Assembly: GCA_947462425.1 (NCBI GenBank)
Contig: CANHPI010000135.1
Location: 1 to 7,211, forward strand
Direction of reading: 5' to 3'
Length of the DNA stretch: 7,211 nt
From: Bacteroidota bacterium
Lineage (GTDB): Bacteria; Bacteroidota; Bacteroidia; B-17B0; B-17BO
A program made the position numbers and the translations under genes. Positions within the stretch are counted from its first letter, which is position 1. The number at the start of each line of letters is the position of its first letter. The notes beneath the pieces are model-generated. The model searched no databases. It was given only the letters and a program-made list of their open reading frames with translations, and was not told the origin of the DNA. Shown here in pieces: positions 1 through 5,578 of this stretch.

Positions 1-83
1 CGCCGCTTAAAACACTCCTCACGAAGTAAATTATTAGCGGGCTATTTAGGATAACAGTTTTGTTTAGTGTGTACGTTGAGTGG

Positions 84-120
84 AAACGGGGGCTTTGTGT
101 TTAGGGCCTCCGTTTTTTTT
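84..120 (+). terminator. Rho-independent terminator, plus strand
   Basis: A G/C-rich hairpin opens with AAACGGGGGCT and closes with AGGGCCTCCGTTT, pairing across about eleven positions with a few G-U wobbles and a short T/G-rich loop. It is followed directly by eight T residues. The T-run follows the hairpin only on the plus strand, so it should stop a transcript entering from the left edge. On the minus strand the same hairpin has no T-run, so it is at best a weak stop for the long minus-strand gene series ending at 184. Upstream, one plus-strand frame is open from position 1 to a TAA at 52-54 and another to a TAA at 27-29. Either could be the tail of a gene, but too little is visible to choose. 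Confidence 0.8.
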
Positions 121-183
121 ATGCCACATCATTGAAGAAAATATTAATATAACGGTTTAGGGCTTTGTGGAATACTAAAAAAA

Positions 184-528
184 TTAATGTTTTGATTTTG
201 AAATACTATTTAAAACTATCAATAAAAAAATAATCAAAATACCATTTACGAGTAAATATGCAGGAAGTGTAAAGCTTAGATTAGCGAAAAGAATTTGGGA
301 AACCAAGTACAAAATAAAAAAAACTGATGATGTAGTTTTTGTTAATACTGTTGTTCTGCCATAATCAAAAGAAAGAGCTAGTGTGCAAACACTTGATATA
401 AAAAGACCAACAAAGCAACCAATACCAAGAATGAATTTATTGTTTATCTCTTGATAGCTTGATAAAAAATAACTCACTAAAGTTGCTAAACAAAAAGCAA
501 GAAATGCGGTAAATTTATTTATTTTCAT
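184..528 (-). CDS. Small multi-pass membrane protein, unknown function
   Basis: The 114-aa product is almost entirely hydrophobic. About four transmembrane segments can be seen, at residues 7-23, 32-53, 67-84 and 89-108, joined by very short loops, with a basic C-terminus (SISKSKH). No catalytic motif or recognisable family signature is visible. The ATG at 528 follows an A/T-rich leader (ATAGAAA) with no Shine-Dalgarno motif, as for the other genes here. It is the last visible gene of the minus-strand series and is separated from the GYF_2 gene upstream by 84 bp, the largest gap in the run, so it may have its own promoter. It would lie in the inner membrane. That it is coding rests on the length of the open frame, the coherent helix pattern and the shared orientation. 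Confidence 0.75.
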   Translation of the reverse strand: MKINKFTAFLAFCLATLVSYFLSSYQEINNKFILGIGCFVGLFISSVCTLALSFDYGRTTVLTKTTSSVFFILYLVSQILFANLSFTLPAYLLVNGILIIFLLIVLNSISKSKH

Positions 529-612
529 TTTCTATAATTTAATTGGGCTCAGAGAATTATTAGTAAAAAAAGAATGGCAAGATCAATAAATTAACCTTGA
601 AATTATATTTCC

Positions 613-963
613 TTATTTAATTGGCGGAGGTAGCATTGAAAATAATTTATTTACATCCATTACTTGTTCAGCAGGCATCCAGCTTGGCATGCCTTGAAGC
701 CAAACCATCGTAGATTGTTGTACTCTCCCGGCAATAATATGGCTCGTTAATTCGCTTTCGGTAAAAGGACCTTGGGGCATTTCATTTACTAAGGCATAAA
801 ATTGTTTTGCGACAGGAACAGGCACATTTACATTTTTAAATTGTGGTGTTTGCATTTGACTCATAGCATGATTCATGGTTTGCATCATTTGCTGAGCTAC
901 TGACATGCTCATTCCAAACTCCATCATTCTTTCTATTGAATTAAAATTGTTGTCGTCGCTCAT
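613..963 (-). CDS. Small GYF_2 (DUF4339-type) domain protein
   Basis: The 116-aa protein has two parts. Residues 9-40 form a Met/Gln-rich helical segment with many Met residues. Residues 53-110 form a GYF_2-type domain, with the hallmarks YALVN, QGPF at 64-67, an aliphatic helix, and W88 followed by QGMPSW (90-95). It ends in LPPPIK. GYF_2 domains are presumed protein-interaction modules, and classical GYF domains bind proline-rich peptides. The domain is clearly related to the one at the C-terminus of the SPFH protein encoded 24 bp upstream; about one third of aligned residues match by eye, including GPF, VW, QGMP and LF. The Met-rich N-terminus also echoes the Met-rich linker of that protein, so the gene may descend from a duplication of the SPFH gene's 3' end. 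No signal peptide or membrane segment is seen, so it is probably a cytoplasmic partner of the SPFH protein. Confidence 0.87.
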   Translation of the reverse strand: MSDDNNFNSIERMMEFGMSMSVAQQMMQTMNHAMSQMQTPQFKNVNVPVPVAKQFYALVNEMPQGPFTESELTSHIIAGRVQQSTMVWLQGMPSWMPAEQVMDVNKLFSMLPPPIK

Positions 964-987
964 ATTATTTATTTTAAAATTAATTAA

Positions 988-2388
988 TTACGGCATCGGC
1001 GGAGGAGGCGGCATTGCATTAAAAAGACTTTGTAATTCGATGACCTTACCAGCCTCTACCCAATTTGGCATACCTTGTTTCCAAACATAAGTATTGTTTA
1101 CTAATTGCCCACTCATAACCATTTGTTGTAATTGTTGCATATTAAACGGGCCTGTTTGTTGACCGTTTATCGATAATAAATATTGTATAACAGGAGGCGG
1201 TGGAGGTATTTGATTATTAGGTGTTGCTTGCGGATTCATGGTGTTGCCCATTTGATTCATCATACCTGCCATTTGGTTGCCCATGGCCCCGCCCATCATC
1301 ATACCTGTCATCATGCCCGCAGGGTTCATACCGCCACCAGAACCGCCACCAAGGTTCATAGTTCCCATTTCTCCTAAACTATTAGCAGCGCTTGTTAAAA
1401 TTTCTTTTTGAGCGTCCGTTTGAATATTTAATTTATGTGTTTCAAAGAAATTAGATTCAGTTTGTAATTTTTGAATTCGCTGCATTTCTTCTCTTTGAAT
1501 ACGTAGTTGTTCTTCCAGACTATCAGCATTAATTCTTTGAGTGTCCTCTAAATTTTTAATATTAACTTCAGATTGTGCTTCTAAAGTATTTACACTAACA
1601 TTAGCTTGCGTTTTTGTTAATCTTTCTGTTATGTCTGCTGTAAGTTCTCGTACTTTTTTATACCCTTCAGTTTCTTTATCAATTTCTATATCAGAAATAT
1701 CTAATCGCTTTATGTTTACTCCAAAGTCTGATTCTAAAGTCGATTTGATGCGTTGTCCAACCCAATCATTAATCTCTAAAATTTTTCTTTCAATTTGAAC
1801 AACAGGTAAGTTTAAATCTGCGGGTACATTGGCAACCACACCTTTTATGTTTTTTGTAACTGCATCTTTAATTTGAGATTTAAATGTTTCAAGTTCAAAG
1901 TTTATTAATCGATTTAATTTGATGAAGCCTTTGTAGTCAGTTATGTTAAATGTTATCGAGCCTCTAACTGCAATTGGAACTCCAAAATCTAAAAAGCGAG
2001 GATCAAACACATCAAAATAAGGAATACCAAATCTTACTTGAATATTACCAGCCAAGTTTATATAATAAACTTCAGCCTGAAATGGCGTACCTCCCCCAAA
2101 TGCTAAACCTACAATATTAGATAATACTGGAAAGTTTGCTGTTTTAATAGTTTCATCATGCGGTCCTTCTATAAAGTCTTGCATGGTCCCATCCTTTTGC
2201 TTATAAACAAAAGCAGCAACCTCACCTTCTTTTACTCGCAAACTACTACCCCAACGAATGGCGTTTTCTTTGTTGGTTGTATTTAATTCATTACCAACTG
2301 GTCTCCATTTCCATATTAGAAAATCCTGTTCGTCACAACGGATTGTGTCCATCATACTACCTTCTTTTTTACTACTGAATAGTCCCAT
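988..2388 (-). CDS. SPFH/Band-7 protein (YdjI-like) with C-terminal GYF_2 domain
   Basis: The 466-aa protein starts with the MGLFSSKK-type N-terminus usual for bacterial YdjI-like SPFH proteins (Band_7_1 type, sometimes annotated 'virion core protein'). The SPFH domain spans about residues 17-240; recognisable stretches are FLIWKWRP, a GTPFQAEVYYIN-like strand, RFGIPYFDVFDP and VRGSITFNITD. Residues about 240-335 are charged and helical, probably a coiled coil for oligomerisation. Residues 341-385 are a Gly/Met-rich linker and 395-399 are five prolines. Residues 401-456 form a GYF_2 domain (TGPF at 412-415, VWKQGMPNW at 435-443), and the protein ends in a second proline run, MPPPPPMP. There is no N-terminal membrane segment, so membrane association would be peripheral. 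In Bacillus subtilis, YdjI acts with YdjG and YdjH at the membrane in the PspA stress pathway; a similar scaffold role here is inference. Its start is only 7 bp downstream of the preceding TerB/zinc-ribbon gene, so the two are almost certainly cotranscribed. Confidence 0.93.
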   Translation of the reverse strand: MGLFSSKKEGSMMDTIRCDEQDFLIWKWRPVGNELNTTNKENAIRWGSSLRVKEGEVAAFVYKQKDGTMQDFIEGPHDETIKTANFPVLSNIVGLAFGGGTPFQAEVYYINLAGNIQVRFGIPYFDVFDPRFLDFGVPIAVRGSITFNITDYKGFIKLNRLINFELETFKSQIKDAVTKNIKGVVANVPADLNLPVVQIERKILEINDWVGQRIKSTLESDFGVNIKRLDISDIEIDKETEGYKKVRELTADITERLTKTQANVSVNTLEAQSEVNIKNLEDTQRINADSLEEQLRIQREEMQRIQKLQTESNFFETHKLNIQTDAQKEILTSAANSLGEMGTMNLGGGSGGGMNPAGMMTGMMMGGAMGNQMAGMMNQMGNTMNPQATPNNQIPPPPPVIQYLLSINGQQTGPFNMQQLQQMVMSGQLVNNTYVWKQGMPNWVEAGKVIELQSLFNAMPPPPPMP

Positions 2389-2395
2389 TATATTT

Positions 2396-3082
2396 TTATT
2401 TAATATCTAATTGTTTTGCATAATTTTCAATTTCTACTAACACTTTACTATCATCATTAAAAGTTAACCTTGATTTAATGATTAATTGAGCACACTTAGC
2501 TTTCCAAGCGTTTTTCAAGATTGCATCTGGATGAACAGAGCTAATAAAAAATCCAAGCTTTTTAGATGCCTCTGTAGTAGCAATAGATAAAAATTCTAAT
2601 AAATCCTCCTTAGTATTAGGAACTGGAAATGATGAAATAATAGCTTTATGTCTATTAGCAACAGATTTAGACACTGCTAGCTCACCATCTAGTTTTTCTG
2701 ACCAACTTCTTGGTTTACTTCTTTCTTCTAATTCTCCCTTTTGCAATTCTAAATGTAATTTATTGATTGAACTAGTGGCTTCAATACCCCTAAATTCATG
2801 TCCACAATCAATACATTTTGAAATAAATGATTTAACCGGAGCGCCACAAGATGGGCACTTTTTTAAATCTCCTTCTTTTAATGATTTGGAAGACTCCTGA
2901 ATATTATTTGTTGTTATTGTTTCTTTTATCATTAAAGCAATTTTTCCATCAAGAATCATCTCAACTTCATCTTTATCTTCGCCTAATGCCTCTGCTTTGC
3001 GAAGAATTATTCCTCTTTCTTTTTCTGTCACTTCGCCATCAGCAAGTGCCATGTTCATTAGGTTCTCAATTTCAGGGCTCAT
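2396..3082 (-). CDS. TerB-like N-terminal domain plus zinc ribbon protein (soluble paralogue)
   Basis: The 228-aa protein opens with an acidic helical segment (residues 4-48) of TerB-like character: ALADGEVTEKER followed by a second helix ending EVEMILDGKI. TerB domains bind metal and act as membrane-surface interaction modules in tellurite/stress systems. Residues 76-93 are a zinc ribbon with C76-x2-C79-x10-C90-x2-C93 (CPSCG, CIDCG). A less conserved helical region follows, with FPVPNTKEDLLEF at 152-164 and an AWKAK motif near 192. No membrane segment is present. The protein is a clear paralogue of the 251-aa protein encoded at 3658-4413, sharing the N-terminal domain, ribbon and TKEDL/AW motifs, but lacking its C-terminal membrane helix. 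It lies 7 bp upstream of the SPFH gene. Acting as an adaptor for the SPFH scaffold is inference from position and domain types. Confidence 0.87.
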   Translation of the reverse strand: MSPEIENLMNMALADGEVTEKERGIILRKAEALGEDKDEVEMILDGKIALMIKETITTNNIQESSKSLKEGDLKKCPSCGAPVKSFISKCIDCGHEFRGIEATSSINKLHLELQKGELEERSKPRSWSEKLDGELAVSKSVANRHKAIISSFPVPNTKEDLLEFLSIATTEASKKLGFFISSVHPDAILKNAWKAKCAQLIIKSRLTFNDDSKVLVEIENYAKQLDIK

Positions 3083-3104
3083 ATTTTTTTTTGAATCAAT
3101 TTGT

Positions 3105-3605
3105 TTACTTAAAAACTTGCCAATAACACTCGAGTCTCCAGTCTATTTTGCCATGGTATTTTTCAATCAAGGAAATTAAATCCCAATAATCTTTCTTACT
3201 TAACTTAGTCCAAGGCTTATAGGTGTATTCTTTTATCTTATTACATTCAATAAAGTTTGTTATTAGCATTCTATCCAATGGAGGGTGAATATTATCGCAT
3301 TTTTGTCCTTTATTATATATAATCAATGCTGTTTTTAAATAGATAGCTATAATTTTTGCCGCAATACCATACGTGCAATTTTGGTCCTTTAACGATTTAA
3401 TTAATTTACTAGAACATTGAAGGTGAAAAAAACTAAATTCTTCTTTTGACTTGTTTTTGAAAGATTCAACAAAATCTCTTAATCCTGAATTTTCAATTGC
3501 GATAACAATATTTTCTGTAGTTGTAAAATTTCTTTGAACAGCTCTCGCTGCAGTCCACATAGAGAAATTATGGCGGTGTTGATTGAAATTATATTTTTTG
3601 TTCAT
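3105..3605 (-). CDS. Conserved-looking hypothetical protein, helical, unrecognised
   Basis: I do not recognise this family with confidence. I chose the ATG at 3605 (166 aa, starting MNKKYN) over an in-frame TTG at 3623. The product is basic and mostly helical. Visible blocks are FSMWTAARAVQRNF near the N-terminus, a central YGIAAKIIAIYLKTALII helix, then HPPLDRMLI, and an aromatic/charged end including KPWTKLSKKDYWDLI and IDWRLECYWQVF. The pattern of an AAK-x-I-x3-LK helix followed by an HPPLDR-type turn weakly recalls helical proteins of the HhH-GPD/OGG-like fold, but no catalytic Lys/Asp pair can be assigned. No signal peptide is seen; the central hydrophobic helix is more likely buried than membrane-spanning. 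It sits between two TerB/zinc-ribbon paralogues, with 22-bp and 52-bp gaps, so it is probably cotranscribed with them. Confidence 0.75.
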   Translation of the reverse strand: MNKKYNFNQHRHNFSMWTAARAVQRNFTTTENIVIAIENSGLRDFVESFKNKSKEEFSFFHLQCSSKLIKSLKDQNCTYGIAAKIIAIYLKTALIIYNKGQKCDNIHPPLDRMLITNFIECNKIKEYTYKPWTKLSKKDYWDLISLIEKYHGKIDWRLECYWQVFK

Positions 3606-3657
3606 ATTGAATTTCTTTTTCAAAATTTAAATGTTTTGAAGTGATCTAATTAAACTT

Positions 3658-4413
3658 TTATTTAAATGGCCAATATAATTTCCCAAATAATGAAAATATA
3701 AATGCGTACATCAAATAGCCTATAAAAAATACAATAGGAATGAAAATAATTAACCCTAATGATCTATTTCTTGAATTGCTTTTGTTTCTTTTTTGCTTAA
3801 TAATTAGATTTTTTTCAAGTAGTAAAATTACAGAGCCTAATGAACTATCATTATTTGAAAAAACGATTAGCTTACTTATTGCTTCCTCTGCCTTACTTGC
3901 CCATGCACTATTTAACTCATCATAATCTATTTCTTTTTCTTTAAATTCAGCTATGCTTTTTGTAGCAAATTCAATCAAATCCTCTTTTGTGGAAGGTATG
4001 GCAAAATTCCTGATTACTTCAGCGCGAGCTTTCAAATATTCCTCTTCATCAATGCCTCCAATACTATCATTAAAATTATTCTTATTAATTTTTTTAAGTT
4101 CAATCATTAAATCTTTAATAGACGTATTAATTTGAACATTTCTAAACTCATGCTCACAATCAGTACATTTTGTTTGGAAAGATTTAACGATTGAACCGCA
4201 AGAAGGACATGTATTCAAATTACCTACTTTTTCTTTTCTAGGTTTTGTTTGTGCAACTTGCCATTGGTGTAATTTTGCATCTAAAGTCATTTCAACCTCA
4301 TCTTGATCAACTCCAAATTCAGTTGCTTTTTTAATAATTACAGCGCGTTCTTTTTCTGTGATTTGTCCATCTGCTAAAGCGAGCTCGATTAGTTTTTCAA
4401 TTTCTGGATGCAT
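3658..4413 (-). CDS. TerB-like domain, zinc ribbon and C-terminal membrane anchor
   Basis: The 251-aa protein has the same layout as its soluble paralogue at 2396-3082, plus a membrane tail. Residues 4-48 are TerB-like (ALADGQITEKER, EVEMTLDAKL). Residues 69-86 are a zinc ribbon, C69-x2-C72-x10-C83-x2-C86 (CPSCG, CTDCE). A helical middle region carries FAIPSTKEDLIEF at 137-149 and AWASKA at 170-175. A Lys/Arg/Asn-rich stretch at 207-218 is followed by one strongly hydrophobic helix at about 219-242 and a short aromatic tail. The positive stretch before the helix predicts that the TerB and zinc-ribbon parts face the cytoplasm, making this a tail-anchored protein. It follows the 145-aa membrane protein gene by 42 bp. 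With its paralogue it suggests one tethered and one soluble version of the same adaptor near the SPFH protein; that role is inference. Confidence 0.87.
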   Translation of the reverse strand: MHPEIEKLIELALADGQITEKERAVIIKKATEFGVDQDEVEMTLDAKLHQWQVAQTKPRKEKVGNLNTCPSCGSIVKSFQTKCTDCEHEFRNVQINTSIKDLMIELKKINKNNFNDSIGGIDEEEYLKARAEVIRNFAIPSTKEDLIEFATKSIAEFKEKEIDYDELNSAWASKAEEAISKLIVFSNNDSSLGSVILLLEKNLIIKQKRNKSNSRNRSLGLIIFIPIVFFIGYLMYAFIFSLFGKLYWPFK

Positions 4414-4455
4414 GTTACTGGTTGCGAATTTTAAAAATTAGTTAGCTTTATAATT

Positions 4456-4893
4456 TTAGTCTTTTACTTGAGTGTCATTATCATCGGCATTAGTATCGAT
4501 AACAGAATTTGAAATCCTTGCAAAAATTATGTCAACAATTAACATAATAAAAGACATTACAAACATTACCCAAAAGCCTGAACTCATTTCAATGGTAACT
4601 CCTCCGTAATCATCTAGACTTTCAACACCAGAAACACCGAACACTTTAGCGCGAACTAAAAACAAAAGAAATGAACCGATTAATAAGAAGCTAGCCAAAG
4701 GGTGATCTTTTCCACGCCAAATAAAAATTAATACCACAATACAACATATAAGTGCAGGCCCCCATTCAAAAGGGAAACCAATTTTGTCTGTTGCAACACC
4801 TGCAAACATTTGTTGGCCCCAACTAGTAGACCAAAGCATCATAATTTCAATTAAAACTAATATAGTTGGAATGATTTTTTTTAGTGTTTTCAT
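4456..4893 (-). CDS. Four-helix integral membrane protein, unknown function
   Basis: The 145-aa protein has four likely membrane helices, at residues 6-22, 45-59, 66-82 and 106-126, and a hydrophilic acidic tail (DTNADDNDTQVKD). Between helices 1 and 2 is an aromatic/Gly loop (WSTSWGQQMF, FPFEWGP). Between helices 3 and 4 is a soluble loop with DDYGG. I recognise no family or catalytic motif. The N-terminal MKTLKK followed by a hydrophobic stretch could be a signal anchor. The ATG at 4893 is preceded by a 74-bp gap that contains one copy of the 37-nt repeat, ending 24 nt before the start, so expression may be set or modulated there. Downstream the next gene begins after 42 bp. Confidence 0.78.
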   Translation of the reverse strand: MKTLKKIIPTILVLIEIMMLWSTSWGQQMFAGVATDKIGFPFEWGPALICCIVVLIFIWRGKDHPLASFLLIGSFLLFLVRAKVFGVSGVESLDDYGGVTIEMSSGFWVMFVMSFIMLIVDIIFARISNSVIDTNADDNDTQVKD

Positions 4894-4917
4894 AATCTTA
4901 ATCTTACTTAATAAAAT

Positions 4918-4954
4918 CTCTACTCTTATGGCTTTTCGAGTTCCTCCTAATTTT
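4918..4954. repeat. 37-nt exact direct repeat, copy 1
   Basis: On the minus (coding) strand it begins AAAATTAGGAGGAACTCG and ends CCATAAGAGTAGAG. It is identical over 37 nt to 5411-5447, and the flanking bases differ. It ends 24 nt before the ATG at 4893 and would lie in the leader of that gene. It contains AGGAGG, a perfect Shine-Dalgarno-like core, but about 50 nt from the start codon with no nearby start codon, and a possible ACTC/GAGT stem around a 12-nt loop. Confidence 0.9.
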
Positions 4955-4967
4955 AAACTAATTTATA

Positions 4968-5171
4968 TTATCTTCCAGTGCAGCCTGTAGAGCAAACTTT
5001 TTCTCCAAAAACATCTGTATATCCAGAACCCGTGAAGCTTGTGCCACACGTTGCACATGTATGCGTTTGTTCAGTTTCGTTAGATTTAGATTTACTAGAA
5101 CTATTCCCACAACTTACAATTGAAATTGAAATAGCAGCCATCATGAATCCCAAAATAATTCCTTTTTTCAT
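4968..5171 (-). CDS. Small lipoprotein with a two-pair cysteine motif
   Basis: The 67-aa precursor begins MKKGIILGFMMAAISIS and has a lipobox ending IVSC, with C21 as the expected lipidated cysteine after signal peptidase II cleavage. A Ser/Lys/Glu-rich linker (22-37) leads to a compact end with C39-x2-C42 (CATCG) and C60-x3-C64 (CSTGC), separated by a Gly/aromatic stretch (SFTGSGYTDVFGEKV). Two cysteine pairs around a short beta-like loop look like a tiny zinc-binding knuckle, reminiscent of TRASH-type or treble-clef motifs. In the oxidising periplasm disulfides are an alternative. It is encoded 32 bp after the other small lipoprotein gene, so the two are probably cotranscribed. The mature protein would be only about 47 residues. 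The biological role is unknown. Confidence 0.82.
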   Translation of the reverse strand: MKKGIILGFMMAAISISIVSCGNSSSKSKSNETEQTHTCATCGTSFTGSGYTDVFGEKVCSTGCTGR

Positions 5172-5203
5172 AATTTTTAGTTTTTAAATATTTATACTTT
5201 TAT

Positions 5204-5389
5204 TTATTTACACTTCGCCATCTCTCTATTCATTTCTGAGGAAGACATGCTATTACCTAATTTATCACACTCAGCTTTGTGCGAGCCATCATCTTTTAAA
5301 CATTGGCAAACCGTTACTTTGCTGCCACAACCAATCAAAATAGTTGACACGAATAAAACAACCGGAATCAGGACTTTCAATTTTTTCAT
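5204..5389 (-). CDS. Small cysteine-rich lipoprotein
   Basis: I chose the ATG at 5389 (61 aa) because MKKLKV followed by PVVLFVSTILIGC is a standard lipoprotein signal peptide. An in-frame ATG at 5401 would only add MLRD. The lipobox is ILIGC, with C21 as the lipid-attachment residue. The mature part, about 41 residues, carries C28, C30, C41 and C60, with a CQC-L...AEC spacing and an acidic/Met-rich helix (MSSSEMNREMAKC). This resembles short Bacteroidota lipoproteins of unknown role with a Cys-anchored helix; that comparison is from memory. Four cysteines could form two disulfides or bind a metal. It is the first gene of the long minus-strand run. A 37-nt repeat copy ends 21 nt before the chosen start, close to the 24-nt spacing at the other copy, which mildly supports this start. 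Confidence 0.78.
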   Translation of the reverse strand: MKKLKVLIPVVLFVSTILIGCGSKVTVCQCLKDDGSHKAECDKLGNSMSSSEMNREMAKCK

Positions 5390-5410
5390 ATCTCTTAACA
5401 TTTTATTCTA

Positions 5411-5447
5411 CTCTACTCTTATGGCTTTTCGAGTTCCTCCTAATTTT
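5411..5447. repeat. 37-nt exact direct repeat, copy 2
   Basis: It is identical over 37 nt to 4918-4954 and in the same orientation. It precedes the small lipoprotein gene starting at 5389. The downstream genes of the two copies are not homologous and the flanking sequence differs, so this looks like a dispersed element, not part of a gene duplication. Confidence 0.9.
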
Positions 5448-5471
5448 CTTTTAGAAAAATTATATACAAAA

Positions 5472-5497
5472 CAAACGTTAAAAAAACTGAAAGTCAA
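5472..5497 (-). promoter_or_regulatory. Candidate Bacteroidota-type promoter
   Basis: On the minus strand, TTG (5497-5495) is followed after 15 nt by AACGTTTG (5479-5472). The latter matches the Bacteroidota -7 consensus TAnnTTTG at all but the first base. The spacer is slightly shorter than usual. If used, transcription would begin near 5465 and place the 37-nt repeat at 5411-5447 in the 5' leader of the long gene run. The region is A/T-rich, so chance matches are likely. Confidence 0.25.
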
Positions 5498-5504
5498 TTG
5501 GTAA

Positions 5505-5540
5505 TGGTTTCATAATAGGTTTCATAGCTTAATGAAACCA
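5505..5540. repeat. Inverted repeat with duplicated left arm (hairpin A)
   Basis: GGTTTCAT (5518-5525) and ATGAAACC (5532-5539) form a perfect 8-bp stem around a 6-nt loop. A second copy of the left arm, TGGTTTCATAAT, lies at 5505-5516, so the right arm has two possible partners. It lies 40-75 bp beyond the stop codon of the 431-aa gene. There is no adjoining T-run on either strand, so it is not a classical intrinsic terminator, although it may act as a transcript 3' end. The stem core and loop length match hairpin B at 6955-6988. Confidence 0.75.
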
Positions 5541-5578
5541 ATAAAAAGAAGAAAAGAAGATGAAAATGTAGGTTTGAT

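Noticed and set aside
90..169. Direct repeat GGGCTTTGTG at 90-99 and 160-169
   Set aside because: It is only 10 nt and one copy is part of the terminator stem; too short to interpret.
1183..1377. His-rich plus-strand open frame
   Set aside because: It is antisense to the Met/Gly-rich linker of the SPFH protein; ATG repeats read backwards give CAT (His).
2851..3179. Leu/Phe-rich plus-strand open frames resembling membrane proteins
   Set aside because: They are antisense to the lysine/glutamate-rich TerB/zinc-ribbon gene; antisense of Lys/Glu codons gives Leu/Phe/Ser, so the hydrophobicity is an artefact.
3606..3623. TTG start at 3623 for the 166-aa protein
   Set aside because: An ATG six codons downstream (3605) is the more usual start, and the extra residues MKKKFN add no recognisable feature.
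4918..5504. Shared peptide LMAFRVPPNF in two plus-strand frames
   Set aside because: It is simply the 37-nt intergenic repeat translated on the non-coding strand, not a protein motif.
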